Part shown: piece by piece, positions 10,039-22,565 of the stretch
Numbering within the stretch: position 1 is the stretch's first letter
Layout: each line of letters begins with the position of its first letter
The notes under the pieces: generated by a model
Databases searched by the model: none
What the model saw: the letters and a program-made list of their open reading frames with translations, nothing else
Told to the model about the DNA's origin: nothing
Position numbers and translations under genes: made by a program
Assembly (NCBI GenBank): GCA_004335835.1
Contig: RWJK01001792.1
Coordinates: 119,330-183,329, forward strand
DNA: 64,000 nucleotides
Reading direction: 5' to 3'
From: Scenedesmus sp. ARA3
Lineage: Eukaryota; Chlorophyta; Chlorophyceae; Sphaeropleales; Scenedesmaceae

Positions 10039-12815
10039 CTACAGCACCTCTGTGATCTCCACCTTAATGTGCAAGCAGTCCCCTGCATGCACCAGGTTGC
10101 TGGCCCGCAGCTTTGCCTCGAATGCCGCCCAGCTGTCCACCGCACCGAATCCAAAGAAGTCCGGCCAGCCCCACATCTCCAAGCTGAAGCCCTGCCTAAT
10201 CATGGGCTTCACGATGTGCTGCGGCTGCTGCACCACGGAGCGCCCATAGCGGTATGGGTCCACCACCGGCGGGGGCGGCTGCACTGCACTGGCTGTGATA
10301 CTGAAGCTGATGGCGCGCAGCATGTTCTTGCGCCGGCTGCTGGGGCCTGCATACATGCCAACCTTGAATGGTGTGCTGGTGGTCGCTTCAGCTGCTGCCG
10401 CGCCCTTAGAGCCTTCACTAGCGCCATCACTTGGCTTGGATGCATTGAATACATATAGCGTGGCCCCGAATGCCTCGCCCTGCCACCGGCGCGACTCAAA
10501 CAGCGTGTAGGTGGTCTATTCACCCTGAAGCGCCTCTAGCGTCTGCTTCAAGTCCTCAAGGCTCAACTGCAACCACAAATACACAGCAGCACGAGCACAC
10601 AAGCGTCAGCGTCGCCGCCTACGCTCACCAACGCCTGCACATATCGGAAGGGATGTGTCCGCAGTGAGCAGCAAAGAGTAGTGCACGGGAGCCTGGTCGT
10701 CTGGCAGGGTGCGTGCAGATTCCTTGCAGGAGGATTCTGGCATCAGCAACAACTGTGGACCATCACACAATGCTGTTGTAAGGTACGTGCACAACCGCAC
10801 AGCCACCCACCTCATGCTCCATGCTGAGTTTTGTCATCGCTGATGCTGGCCGCTTTGGCTGCTTCCAAGCCGGGAACCGGTCAAGAGCAGGGCAGTTTGC
10901 CGTCTGCATCGCTTTCACGACAGTTTCAGGCTCGCTGCCTGGACCGCTGCTGCAGATGCAGGCGAGGCGCAGCTCCAGGGGGCTGAAGCACTTGGCCGCC
11001 AGAGGGCTCTCAGCCAGCACAGTGGCCACAAAGGGCTGCGTGCAGTGCGGCATGCGGATCTGCTGCAGCAGCAGCAGCAGCTCCGCGTCGCTGCTGCCGC
11101 CGCAGTGCTGCTGCTGGTAGCCGTGCCACGACTGGATGATGCGGAACACTGCAGACAATGCGGCAACCACGCCAGCACATGTTCAGATGGTTGCAAGGTT
11201 GCATATCTTTCCACAATGCACCAGCAGATACTAGCAAGTAAGCTGCGGTTATGATGCCAGCCTGATTCTGTGACAGCCACAAGCACACCCGCACTGCTGG
11301 CTGTACTCTACTTGCACGGCTGCTGACCCTGCAGCGTACCATTGCAGTTCAATGCAAGCGAGACAGAGCTGGGCAGCAAGGAGCACAAGCAGAGCCGTAA
11401 CCCCGACTAAAAGGCATCAAGTGACCGCACCAAGCAGCATCGCATTGCAGCTGCTGCAGGACATGCTGCTGCGCCGCAGCCCAAGCAAAGCACCTGTGGT
11501 CTCTGAAGCCACCTTGGTCTCCTCGTCCTGCAGCAGCGCCAGCAGCACCTTGTGCGGCAGCGCCAGCAGCCGCTGCCGCTTCTGGCTGTCAGCCAGTGCC
11601 AGCTCCAGGTCGCCCAGCTGCTGCTGCAGCTGCTGCTGCGCGGCTGGCAGCAGCGGCTTGCAGGCGTCTGTGCAGCCGGGTGGCAGCGTGAAGACGCCCA
11701 GCACTGTCTCCCACTGCAGCTCTGCTTGCGGCACTGCCCGCAGCGCTGCCACTGCTGCAACCAGCACCTTGTTCACACCATATCTGTCTGCGAGGATGAG
11801 CAGCTGCAGCAGCTGCACCTGGCTGATGGCGCCCAGGTCTGGCTGGGACTGGTACATGGCCTGCAGCAGCAGCTCCCCCAGCTCCAGCTGTCCTGCAAGC
11901 AGAAGAGCAGCAGCAGAGGTGATCGGCTTTCATTGCAGCTGATAGCTTTTGGAAATAGCTACGCATGTGTTCATTGAGTGATGCTGTGGCAGCATTGCAG
12001 AGCAGCCTGGCTTTGACCTGTAGCGCATTGCTGCTGCCTGCTTGCAGGCATGATGCCACGCGCCGACAGGAGCTGTGTGTCTACATGATGCAAGGATATG
12101 TCTGATCCTCCGGATCCGAAGCATATTCTTGTCCTGCTGAAGCATGCTTCTTACTGTGGCTGGAACACTGCAGCAGGCCAGTGGTGGCTGCTCAGCACGC
12201 TTGCTGTCCCACCTGCAGGAACTGACAGCCGGATCTCTGGCTTCGGGAGAGCCCTTCTGACCAGCTCTTCAGCTGCAGCAGTACAGTACAATGTACAGTG
12301 CATTCAAACAAACAGCACCGGTTGTTTTGTGCAGCCTGCTTTCCTTCAACATGCTGACATGCAATGCGCAACCGGACTGTTAACATCAAGGTGATTAGTA
12401 TGTCTTTGAAAGCATCCCAAGAATAGCAGCTCGTGCTGTGATAGCCCTGCCTGCATGTGGCGTGCTATGGTAGCATGCACAGCAGAAGTGCTGCCCGGCG
12501 TTCTATACAAGCTCACCATACAGTGCCGCTGCAAAGACAGTTGCTCCTCCTCACCTTGGCCTTGAAGAATGCTGAGAAGGCAACCAACACCATGCTGTGC
12601 CCAGGAAGTGTTGTTTGCTGCAAGCTGCCCTCCTCCTCATCAGGCTCAGGAGCCTTCCTCTTCTCCCCTGCCACACTGCCGCTGCATGACGCAGCACGGT
12701 CCTCCTCTACGATAAGGTTCACATCAGACAGCTCATCCTTTCTGAAGAATTCGCTGAAGTCCGGTACGAAGGCTTGATCGACCATTGTGCTGGCTTGCTC
12801 CTGCACCTGCTGCAT
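10039..12815 (-). CDS. BTB/POZ-BACK family protein with an in-frame TAG codon
   Basis: Minus-strand exons: 12815-12555, 12264-12213, 11892-11494, 11148-10811, 10736-10629, 10566-10039. The BTB part reads FRKDELSDVNLIVEE, then LPGHSMVLVAFSAFFKAK, then KPEIRLSVPAGQLELGELL, then LLILADRYGV. A BACK-like helical segment follows (LPHKVLLALLQDEETKVASE, FRIIQSWHGY). The C-terminal domain contains YTLFESRRWQGEAFGATLYV and ends near HIKVEITEVL. Such proteins are usually substrate adaptors for cullin-3 ligases; here that role is inferred. Phases close only if codon 403 (TAG, plus-strand CTA at 10516-10518) is tolerated. The sequence before (LSLEDLKQTLEALQGE) and after it is continuous family-like coding in one frame. 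This is a recent nonsense mutation, a sequencing error or a readthrough case. The exon 5 acceptor is the least certain border. Confidence 0.75.
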
Positions 12816-13621
12816 CTACGTGCTGCATTGGCAGCTAAAACCATACTTACTCGGTCAAACAACAACCGAGCAGCATCGTAACATGCTATAAGCATGGTAC
12901 AGGTGTCTCGCGTTTGAAACTGAATGTAACATGACAATGACGACTTGTTAACAGCAACTGCAAGTTGCAGTCTGCGATTATTTGATTACTGAAGTGGTCT
13001 GACACAGTTTAATGCCTGGTGAAGAGGAGCAAGCTGCGATCATAGCCTGATGATGTCCATCTCACCTAGTCTGTGGTCATAAGAGCGTTGATGCAGCTTC
13101 TAGCTGCTGGACGTGGCCGCGTTTGAAGCACATTAGATGCATTGAGATTAAGTAACGTATTTAATACCATCTGTGGCACGGTGCTTCGCCATACAGTGCA
13201 CATCTGACCCTGCACAACCAGGAAGATATTGTCAGCCAGGTGATGACTCACCAAATCTGGAGTGCACCTCAGCGGTGGCTTGGGCTCGCAACTAAAAAGT
13301 CTTTTCAGCCAAATGATTTACGTGTTAGACTTTGTTTTAGCTCGTGTCGGGCTCCAGTGCTGGGGCGAGCTAGCCACACGGCTCCTGCAATCATTAGGGG
13401 CAGTACACTGGCATGTCAGTGACACTCCCAGCAACCTTGGAGAACCACTTGGACACCACTTTCACTGGTCAAGCAACTTATTTGGATGCGCACAATCGTG
13501 GTTACGGATGGTCTCTCCACTTCGGCGATGGAAGGGCGATCTGCGTGATTGTGTCGGGCGGAGTAATGGTGCCACTTGAGGTCTGCCCTGGATGATTTAG
13601 TGATTGCTATACAGTCTGAAA
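12816..13621. promoter_or_regulatory. Head-to-head intergenic region, BTB gene (-) and kinase gene (+)
   Basis: About 0.8 kb separate the two start codons, so both promoters should be here. No TATA box or operator could be assigned. An open frame at 13413-13595 (starting MSVTLPATLENHLDTTF, 60 codons) is present but unsupported by any family resemblance; I treat it as chance or 5' UTR. Confidence 0.4.
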
Positions 13622-14022
13622 ATGGGTGCCCTATCCAGCTGCCTTCGAGGCCCCGGTCCGGTGAGTGTGTCACAGGCACAAGCTGTGGAGGCAGATATCC
13701 TCAGCGTTTCGTGTGCCGAGAGCCATGCAAAACACATACCGGCAATCAATGTCACGATCTTGGTCTTTGTATGCAGGCTGGGGTCGCGGCTGAGCAGCAC
13801 AGCCCGCAGCAGCAAAGTTCAGCAGCAGACCACCACCCCACTGTCATCAGCAGCAAAGCACCATCTCAGGACGCAGCTGCACTCAGCTTGAAGACTGCGC
13901 CATGGGCATACAAGATAACTCAGGGTCACGGGGCCGTCCCATGGCAGGAAGAAACATCCCAGCAGCAGCATGCAGACAAGCACCAGCAGCAGCACCAGCA
14001 GCATGTGATGGAGCCTGCTGAT

Positions 14023-14071
<49 letters not shown>

Positions 14072-15705
14072 GCCCTGCAGCCCGCAGGCTCAGCAGCAGC
14101 AGCAGCAGCGCTGCCAGTGCTTCCAGCAGCCTGCACTGCATGTTGGCTCTGCTGTCAAACCATGAGCATCAGCTGCCGGCGCTGCTAGGGTTTCCGGCTG
14201 CGCCCTGGATGCCACTAAACCCTCACGAGTCGGGCCCACCTAGGCCCGCCTGCGAGGACGAGCGGTGAGCAGCAGCGCTTGCAGGAACTTTGCAGGCACT
14301 CTGCAAGATGTGCCACAGCTGTAACAGCAAAAACAAATTGTATATGCCGTACAACAGCCAAGTCCGCCACCATAGCAGGCGGCAGCAGCAGCAGGCGACC
14401 TTGCAGGACTGCTGCGCAGGCCAACCACAACACGGCAGGACGGCATGCAGCAGCCTCCAAAAGCACCGCATCACTCCTATAACACACACATTACATGCCA
14501 GCGTGGCATGGCCACCAGATGGAAATCGCTAGCCTTTGCACACATCCAACTGCATTCTTCTTTTGTTGACATCCTGCAAGCTGTGTGTCATCTACTCATT
14601 TGCTACAGCTTCACCGTCTGTCTTTCTGTCTGCTCTGTCCATCTGCTACGTACAAACCAGGCTGGCTGTAGCAACCCATGTGGCGCAGCTGCTTGACAGT
14701 GTGCCTCATGAGCCGCTGAATGGCCTGCTGCAGCTGGCCTGCAGCATGTTCAACGTGTCTGCTGCGCTGCTGGTGCTGTGCGGGGACCGCTGCATACGCA
14801 TCGTGAGGGCACACTGCGCGGAGGGCGAGTTCAAGGTGCGCTGGCAGCAGCAGCAGCAGCGGCGGCGGCGGCAGCAGTGGGGTTGGGGACTGGTTGGTTG
14901 AGGCTGTTTGGGAGCTTCATGCACTGGGATCATCATGAGCAGGGCAGCAACAGGGGAAGCAGCAACAGCAGCACCAGCACCAGCAGCAGCACCAGCAGCA
15001 GCGGCCGCACCGCGGCATGCGCCACAGGGGGCACTGTTGTAGCGAACATACTGTCTGGCAGCAACAGCAGCACAGCAGTCTCACCAACAACTCGTCATGG
15101 CAGTGTCGCCACTGTACTTGCTACAACTGCCATCACAGCAGCACCACCATAGTAATTGCTAACACGGCCATCACAGCATCGGCGCCAACACATGCGTGCC
15201 ATGCTACCTGCAGGGCGACTCCTCCTGGCAGTTCACCCTAACAGCACTGCCGACATCAACTGCTTCTGCAGCAAACAGCATCTGACACTATGTGCTCCCC
15301 TCAAAAACCTTGCAGGGCGACTCCTCCTGGCAGAACTCTTTTTGTGGCTGGACGCTGTCCAGCCATCTGCCGGCAGTGCTGGTCGTGAATGACGCCCTGC
15401 AGGACGCGCGGTGAGCTTTTCCTTGTACATCTGCAGCACAGCAGTTTGAGTGCCCTGCAGCTGGTCCCGCATCGTGTGCTAGGGTGGCGATTTTTTGTTT
15501 TGCAGAAATCAGTGCACCATCCATGCGCAAGCGTGCTATGCTGTTTGTTGCACGATGCAATGCTGGCAGGCATAACAGCAGCAGAGTGTACGGCAGCATT
15601 GCACAGCAGCATGCACACCTGAACACCCTGCACACCAGGCATGCCTTGTGGCAAAAGCAACAGAACCATCATTGCCGCGCTGTACATACGTAACAGCGTA
15701 ATTGC

Positions 15706-15737
<32 letters not shown>

Positions 15738-16520
15738 GCTGCAGCTTCTCCGACAATGTGCACGTGACGTCTGGTGCCATCCGCTTCTACTGCGGCGCCC
15801 CACTGGTGTCCAGCACAGGCCACCGCCTGGGCACGCTGTGAGTAACTATAGTACCCTTGTGCGCTGGTGCCATCTCCTTGGCTTGCGCTGCATGTGCTGC
15901 TTTGCTGTGCGGCGCCGCTGCGCTGCCCAGGTTGCCGCCTGGGCACGCTGTGAGTGAAAGATCGTAGTACCGTTGTGCGCTGATGCTATCTGCTTTGTCT
16001 TTCAATGCATTACAACGCATCACAGCTCTGCAGGAAATGGCATCTGTGATCTATTTCTGGTGTGACAGCGCTGTGCCTGCTGCTGCTGCTGCTGCTGCTG
16101 CTCTTGCAGGGCCCTTGTGGATGCTGTGCCGCGCACCTTTGACACCAGCTGCCTGCAGGTGCTGGTCAATATTGCGGAGCTGACTGTACGGGAGCTGGAG
16201 CTGCAGACAGCACAGCAGCAGCAGCAGCAGCATGCACAACAGCAGCACAGCCTGCAAGCTAGTAGAGCACCAGCAGCAGCAGTAGGCGCAGCAGCAGGGC
16301 AGGCAGGAGCAGCAACGGGCGTACCATCTACTAGTGGCACAGCAGGGTGTGTAGATCAGCAGCAACAGCAGCAGCAGCATGAAGCAGAGAACCAGCAGCA
16401 CAGTCACCCAGCAGCCGCAACTGAGGGATTTCTTTCTCGGTTGCGGCATGGCCGGCGGCGCTCCGAGGAATTTCTGCACCCGGCAGCTGATGCAGCAGCC
16501 ACTAATGAGGGATCTCAATT

Positions 16521-16555
<35 letters not shown>

Positions 16556-19226
16556 GGGGGCAGGGGCCTGAGGGTGTAGAAGCTCAGCAACAGCAGGTGC
16601 GCTTGCAGCAGCACAGGCCGCCACCACTGCAGCAGCCGCAGCAGCAGGAGCAGCCGCCGTTGCAGGAGCAGCAGCAGCAGCAGCAGCAGCAGGATGAGCA
16701 GATCTATCCTTTGCGGCTGAGGACTACGGAGAGTATCAGCAGGTAGGCTTGTGGCTATGCGACAGTGAAGTGGCGCTCCCTGATCTTCTAGCTCTACTGT
16801 CATCTGGGCAGTGCTTTGCTACTGCAGCATACTGCATGATGCTTGTGTTGCATGCAATCTGCATGGCACAGCCGTCAGCTGGCAAAGGTGTACTTCCTTC
16901 TGCTGCCATGCAGTTGCTGTCTTACTTGGCCAGGGGCCCTGGTGCAACACACAGATACATAGAAAAATAGACGCCCGATACATCATGTCTCCGACCGATA
17001 TGTTCTGTTGCTGATTATATCTTGTCAGTTTTGCTGTTTCGCTGTTGCTGCAGTGCCGTGCTGTTGGTGGACTCTTCTAGGGCTGGCTGGCCTATCCTGC
17101 ATGCCAATGCAGCATGCCTGCAGCTGGTGCAGCAGCTCAGCAGCCAGCAGCAGCAGAAGCAGCAGCAGTGTGACACAGGCAAGCCTGGTAGTGACATCAG
17201 CATGAGCAGAAGCAGCGAGGAGGGAGTTCATGCACTACGTGAAGAACATCAACCGCCGCAGCAGGAACAGCACCAGCAACAGCCGTGTAGCAGCGAACCT
17301 GCAGCAGCCGCAGCAGCACCAGCTGGTGACGGCGCAGAGCAGCACCCTACCGCCCAACACACCCCACGCTGCTTCAGCAGCTGCAGTGACAACGCCTGCA
17401 GTAGTCCCAACAGCCCCAACAGCAGCAGCAGCAGCAGCATAAACAGCAGCAGCATTGTGGGCAAGTATGTGAAGGATATTCTTGACCCCCTGCAGATCGC
17501 ACATATGTGCTCCACAGCTCCCTGCAGCGGCAGTGGAGGCACCATGAGCCGCTGTATGTTCCTGCCAAACCTGCCGGGGGTGGGCAGTGGGGCGGGCATG
17601 CCTGGCGCGAGCGCGGCGGCTGCAGCAGCAGCTGCTGGCTGGCCGCTGTCGTTCAAGCAGCGCGTGATGCTGCAGACCCAGGTGGGAGTGTGGGATTCAG
17701 ACGAGTGGTGCAGATCTGCTTGTTTGAGTGAGGCCACATGTCGCTGAATTGCTTGCTTGGCTGCTTGCTTGTCTGGCACTCTGCTCTTTGTGCGCTACCT
17801 GGCATCTCATGCAGCTGCCTTTGCAGCACACTGGTTGCACCCAGCTGCATCAATCACCCTGCTGGTGTGGGGCTCAAGCTAGTTCTGGCAGGCTCCTGAA
17901 CGCAGCTCTGACTGGTGTGTGCTGCCTTTGCGCTGCTTGGTGACCAATGCCTGCACTGCTGCTGCTGTTGTGTGCTGCTGCAGGGCCGTCAATCGTTCTC
18001 GCTGCACAATGTGAAGCTGGCGGGTGGCCTGGGAGGGGTGACTGTGGCGCTGGCCTTCAGGTGGGGCGGGGGCTGGTGATTACGTACCAACACGTGCAGA
18101 GACGATCAAGTTTCAATCCTTTTTTTATCTTTCTGTTTGGTTGATTAATATTTTGTCTTTGCTGTCTTTCAAGGAAAAAATACATCTGAATTTGACTGCC
18201 ATCTCGTGTTAGGGCCATCGTGGTTGCTCAGTTCATGGTGCACCCTTTTTGGTGTGCTTGTGCCATGTCAGGCAGCTGCTTCCAGTGCTGCCAGCTTGCT
18301 GCACACGGTACAGCTCTAACCTCAGAGTTCATCCTTTTCTCTCGCTCTCTTTCTTGCCGCTGCCCCGCAGGTGTGCCGGCTTCAGTGTGCTGCAGGGCTC
18401 AGCGCCAGTCTGCCTGCCCACCTCCCAGCCTGATGCCAGCTTACCACAAAGCATGACTTTTCAGACTCATCATCCTCTCTCGCCGTTGCCCTGCAGGTGT
18501 GCTGGCTTCAGTGTGCTGCAGGGCTCAGCGCCAGTCTGCCTGCCCAGCTCCCAGCCTGATGCCAGCGAGCTCTCCACTGCCCTGGCCCTGCAGTCGCTGG
18601 CAGCAGGCCGCCGCTGCAACAGCGACGACCCTAGCCTCGGCACTGCCGCTGCCAGCAGGTTCCTCTACTTTGTGACGATCCAGCCGTACAAGCAGGCAGC
18701 AGCAGCAGCAGCAGCAGGAGCGGCAGCAGCAGCAGCAGGGGTTGAACCAGGGGATGTGAGTGGGTATTTTGGGCTAAAGGGGAGGCTAGGCAGCCCTAGG
18801 CCGAGTACAGCCGGAAGCAGCAGCAGCAGCAGTAGTACTGCCACAAGCAGCAGCAGCGGCGGCGGCAGCAGCAGCGCAGGAAGTAGTGAGAGCCCTGGGG
18901 GCAGCAACAGCAGCAGCATTCCTAAGGAGCAGCAGCGGCAGCAGCGGAGCAGCAGCAGCAGCAGTGGTGCCAAGGCTGGGCTCAAGTCTTTGAGTAGTGG
19001 CAGCAACATCAGTGGGCAGCTGGTGCCTGTGTTAGTGCCCTGCCCCTTCCCTCAATTTGCTGAGGAAGATGCAGGCCCTGCAGCAGCAGCACCAGCCAGC
19101 AGCAGCAGCAGCAGCAGAGTGAGGCGCTCTGGCATGCCCCAGAGCGCCATGCAGCAGCACCCAACAGACTTGCACATAGTGACAAGCGTGGATGAGAGCT
19201 TGCCAGCATCTGAAGGATCAGCAGCA

Positions 19227-19267
<41 letters not shown>

Positions 19268-20811
19268 GTACGGCTTGGGCAGTTTACTTGAGGGAGTGGC
19301 CTCTGAGCAGCCTTTGACAGGCGCTTGCTCCAGCTGCCAACCCCCTTTGCAGCCACCTGAAGCTGCAGCTGGCAGCAGCAGCAGCAGCAGCAGCAGCGGC
19401 AGCAGTGCTCCCCTGCCTGCCTTCAGCAGCGGCCGCGCCACTGCAGCCAGCTGCGGCAGCAACATGGTCGGCAGCAGCAGCGGCAGCAGCAGCAGTATGC
19501 TGCATGCGCAGGGCGGGTTCTACAGCCGCTGCGCGAGGCTGGTGTGTGCTCGGCTGCCTGGGTTGGCCCTGGGTGGCGAGATTGCTGCTGGCACGCATGG
19601 CAGGGTGTTCCGCGCTGACTACAACTGCATGAAGGTACGGGCTGGCAGAGGCATGCATTGGACTGGTGTGTTATGTGCGGTTTGATGCCGTCCAATGTAC
19701 AGTGCGAGGATGTTATGTTTCTAATGTGGTGGAGTAGGCCTGCACATAATATCAAAGTAAGATGCTGATATGCGTATACGGCTGCGATTTTGCCAAGTTT
19801 TTGGCTGGATGTGGCTGTGTCTCAAGATGCATCTTGTCAGCCTCTTTCTCACCCCGCTGCACTGCTATCTGACCATGGCTGTATGCTTTGCCCCTCTCGC
19901 TGCACCTGCAGACAGCCGTGAAGGTCCTTGACAGCAGCAACGGCCTGCTGCTGCAGCCCACTGCTGCTGAAGGCACACTGAGCTTATTAAGCCTGCTGGG
20001 CAGCAACCTGAAGCACAGCAACGTCGTCAGCACCTTTGCGTGGGCTGTGGTGCAAGCCCAACCAGCAGCAGCAGCAGCAGGTGGCCAGGTGACACTGCAG
20101 AGTCCTGCAGTTTCCAGCAGAGGCGCTGCAGAAGGGTGCAGTGCTGTTGCCGCTGCTGCTGCTGCTGCTGCTGCTGGTCAGACGTGGCTGGTGCAGGAGT
20201 ACTGTGACAGGGGCTGCCTACAGGTGAGAGCAGTCAGCACAGCGCCTTGCCGTCCTGACGACCCTGCTGTCACTTACTTCAGTGCCGTGCTGTCAGTCTG
20301 ATGAGCAACAGCTGCCTGTGAACTTTGCTTTTCAGACACACATCCTAATAATGCAGATGCATGCAATAGTGTTGCACCCTTTGACCATGCCACATGATCT
20401 ACAACTTAATACCTGAAATCCAATTTGATAAGAACTTACTGCGCCCTGCTTGCAGGATGCGATCGACTGCGGCTGGCTGCGCGAGAGCCGCAGCTGCGTG
20501 TCTGGTGACGTGGACATGCTGGCAGTCATGGCCACCACAGCAGAGATCGCGGCCGCGATGCTGCTGCTGCACACGGCAGGCATTGTGCACGGCAACCTGT
20601 CAGCTTTCAACGTGCTGCTCAGCAGGTGGGGTCACAGGGTTGAAAGGTTTTGTTAGGCAGAGCGTGGAAGCATGTGTTTCCTTATTACAATCCGCAAACA
20701 GCACTCACAGGGTGGCCTACGCTGCTCCACTATCCCGTATCACGCATCGTCGTGACACGTTTTCTTCAGCTCTTTATAACGTGTTGCATGTGTCGGGTGC
20801 GCTTAAACCGC

Positions 20812-20863
<52 letters not shown>

Positions 20864-22467
20864 GTGATGCTGTGCTGCAGCACTGAGTCTGCTGCTGGTG
20901 TAGGCAACCGGGGCTTTGTGGCCAAGGTGCGTGAGGGGTGGCACTGTTGGGTACACAGCGGACACCACATAGCGAATGGTACAAGAATGGCTGACCAGCT
21001 GTTAGTCAGTCTGCTAAACACAATCTTCACACGCAGGTTCCTCCGGCTGCATGCAGATCAGCCACGGACTCTGACCCAGCAGCGTTCAGCGTTCGAATTG
21101 TTACAAGCAACATGGCAGTCGCATCCACAGCGTCTGGATGGCTGGCCAGGGGCTGTGGCAGTGTTGTGGTGCTGGTTCATGGCTTTGACTGAATGGCGCT
21201 TTCCGGTCTGTGCTGCTGCTGCTGCTGCCGCTGCAGGTGACAGACTTTGGGCTTCAGCGGTGCTTTGACCCAGCCTCCGTTGCTGACAACCCTTACAGTG
21301 AGTGACGCTATGGGCCACAGTCCAGTTGTACTGCTGCTGCTGCTGCTGTCATGATGTCTGCATAAGCACATGCCATGTACAGCTTGAGGACACAAGCAGT
21401 AGCCCTTTATTACGCCTTGAATGCTCCCCTGCATCTCAAGCCTAGTGTGGCATCACTCCACAACCTCAGATGCAGGCTGTGAGCATTGCGCAACACACTC
21501 GTCAGTACGCAAAATCTTCCCCACCCCTGATGCACGCCTGATGGCCCTGAGTCTCTGCATTTTCTGCATATGCCACTGCAGGCAGCATTGCACACTTGGC
21601 GCCAGAGGTGCTGCAGCACGGCACATGCACCAAGGCTGCTGACGTCTACTCCTTTGGTGTGCTCATCTTCATGGTGAGGCGCAGGAAAAGAAAGGTTTTG
21701 GTGTCTCTGCATACCGCAAGGCTATCAACTGTTTTTGTATGCTGTCCTCGTTGCTGGTAGGTTGACATTGTTATGAGCTGCAGGGTGTGTTGCTGCAGTC
21801 CGGCAACATCTGTAGTATGACAGTTTTAGGCATGGTAAATGCACAACCGTTCACGCCCCAGTATTGCTGATCACACAGGGTATTTGGTGGTCTCTGAAGT
21901 GCATTGAAACCCCACTGACATTTCCGTCTATGCCTCCCTGGTGGCACTCCATCCCACTCAACATGGTGCAAAACAATCCCTGTTGTTTCCTGTTTCCGCT
22001 GCAGATGGTCACAGGCAGCCGTGCCTGGGCAGGCCTGCCACATGCCTCCATTGTGGAGGCTGTGTGCGCGTACCGCGGCCACCCCATGCCTCCAACATGA
22101 CACAACTCAAACCTGCGACAGCCAAAGAAATGTTGCCGCTGGTCAGCGGCACACTCATACGATGTTGACATGTAGAATGAATGCACCTCTCTGCTGGCGA
22201 CCTATCACACCTTCCAACAAGCATTCTCTTTCTTTTATCCTGCTGCAGATGGTCACGGGCAGCCGTGCTTGGGCGGGCCTGCCCCACGCCTCCATCGTGG
22301 AGGCAGTGTGCGCGTATCGCCGCCAGCTGGCCTTTCCCCCAGAGGCCCCCCTGCCGCTGACGCTGCTGGCGCGGGCCTGCATGGCAGCCAACCCTGCGGA
22401 ACGGCCCTGCTTTGCTGACATTGTGGAGATACTGCAGCCGGTGAATGGCACCTTCCTGTGCAGCTAG
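13622..22467 (+). CDS. GAF-PAS tyrosine-kinase-like (TKL) protein kinase, probable pseudokinase, 15 exons, 1421 aa
   Basis: Exons: 13622-13660, 13777-14264, 14661-14835, 15316-15410, 15745-15837, 16110-16742, 17054-17681, 17984-18060, 18497-19634, 19912-20223, 20456-20625, 20881-20926, 21237-21297, 21582-21673, 22249-22467. The N-terminus MGALSSCLRG could be myristoylated. A GAF domain spans about residues 176-325 and a PAS-like domain (AVLLVDSSRAGWPILHANAA) starts near 508. The kinase domain is about 1100-1421: glycine loop GTHGRV (1108-1113), Lys1126 in TAVKVL, HGNL (1271-1274) instead of H(R/G)DL, Asn1278, DFG 1301-1303 and APE 1325-1327. With Asn1273 in place of the catalytic Asp, catalysis is doubtful. 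Long Gln, Ser and Ala linkers separate the domains. A sensory/scaffold role is inferred from the architecture; the ligand is unknown. Exon 9 may instead start at 18371 (42 residues longer, in frame). Confidence 0.88.
15212..15250 (+). repeat. Copy of the exon 4 5' edge (kinase gene)
   Basis: CTGCAG followed by GGCGACTCCTCCTGGCAG occurs at about 15209-15233 and again at the real acceptor (exon start 15316). After this shared edge the upstream copy diverges (TTCACCCTAACA). It is a competing acceptor 104 bp upstream, out of frame with the real one. Confidence 0.75.
15925..15990 (+). repeat. Copy of the exon 5 3' edge plus donor (kinase gene)
   Basis: GCCTGGGCACGCTGTGAGT at the real exon 5 end (15837/15838) recurs about 115 bp downstream, near 15935-15955. 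It is followed by similar intron sequence (GTAGTACC..TTGTGCGCTG) in both places, so the duplicated unit spans the junction. Confidence 0.8.
18361..18560 (+). repeat. In-frame duplicated acceptor and exon 9 start (kinase gene)
   Basis: The segment starting with GTGTGCCGGCTTCAGTGTGC at 18371 repeats at 18497 with few differences over about 70 bp. Each copy is preceded by a CAG acceptor. The spacing is 126 bp, a multiple of three, and the sequence between is open, so either acceptor yields the same downstream protein with or without 42 residues. Confidence 0.85.
22006..22090 (+). repeat. Copy of the exon 15 5' edge (kinase gene)
   Basis: CTGCAG then ATGGTCACAGGCAGCCGTGC at 22006 duplicates the real exon 15 start at 22249 (MVTGSRAWAGLPHASIVEAV in both). 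If the upstream acceptor were used, the frame would end after about 30 codons at a TGA near 22100, removing the end of the kinase C-lobe. Confidence 0.8.
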
Positions 22468-22565
22468 CCGGCGTGCTGTCTCAGCTTCCTGTGCAGCTAG
22501 CAGCAGGCAGCAACAGCTGGTGAATGCACAGTCCACCTGTAGCTAGCCAGCCTGCCTGCACCATG

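Noticed and set aside
10629..10752. Frameshift in the BTB gene before the TAG
   Set aside because: Using the acceptor GATGCCAG at 10737 instead of the CACAG at 10753 restores phase without an indel, so only the TAG remains as a lesion.
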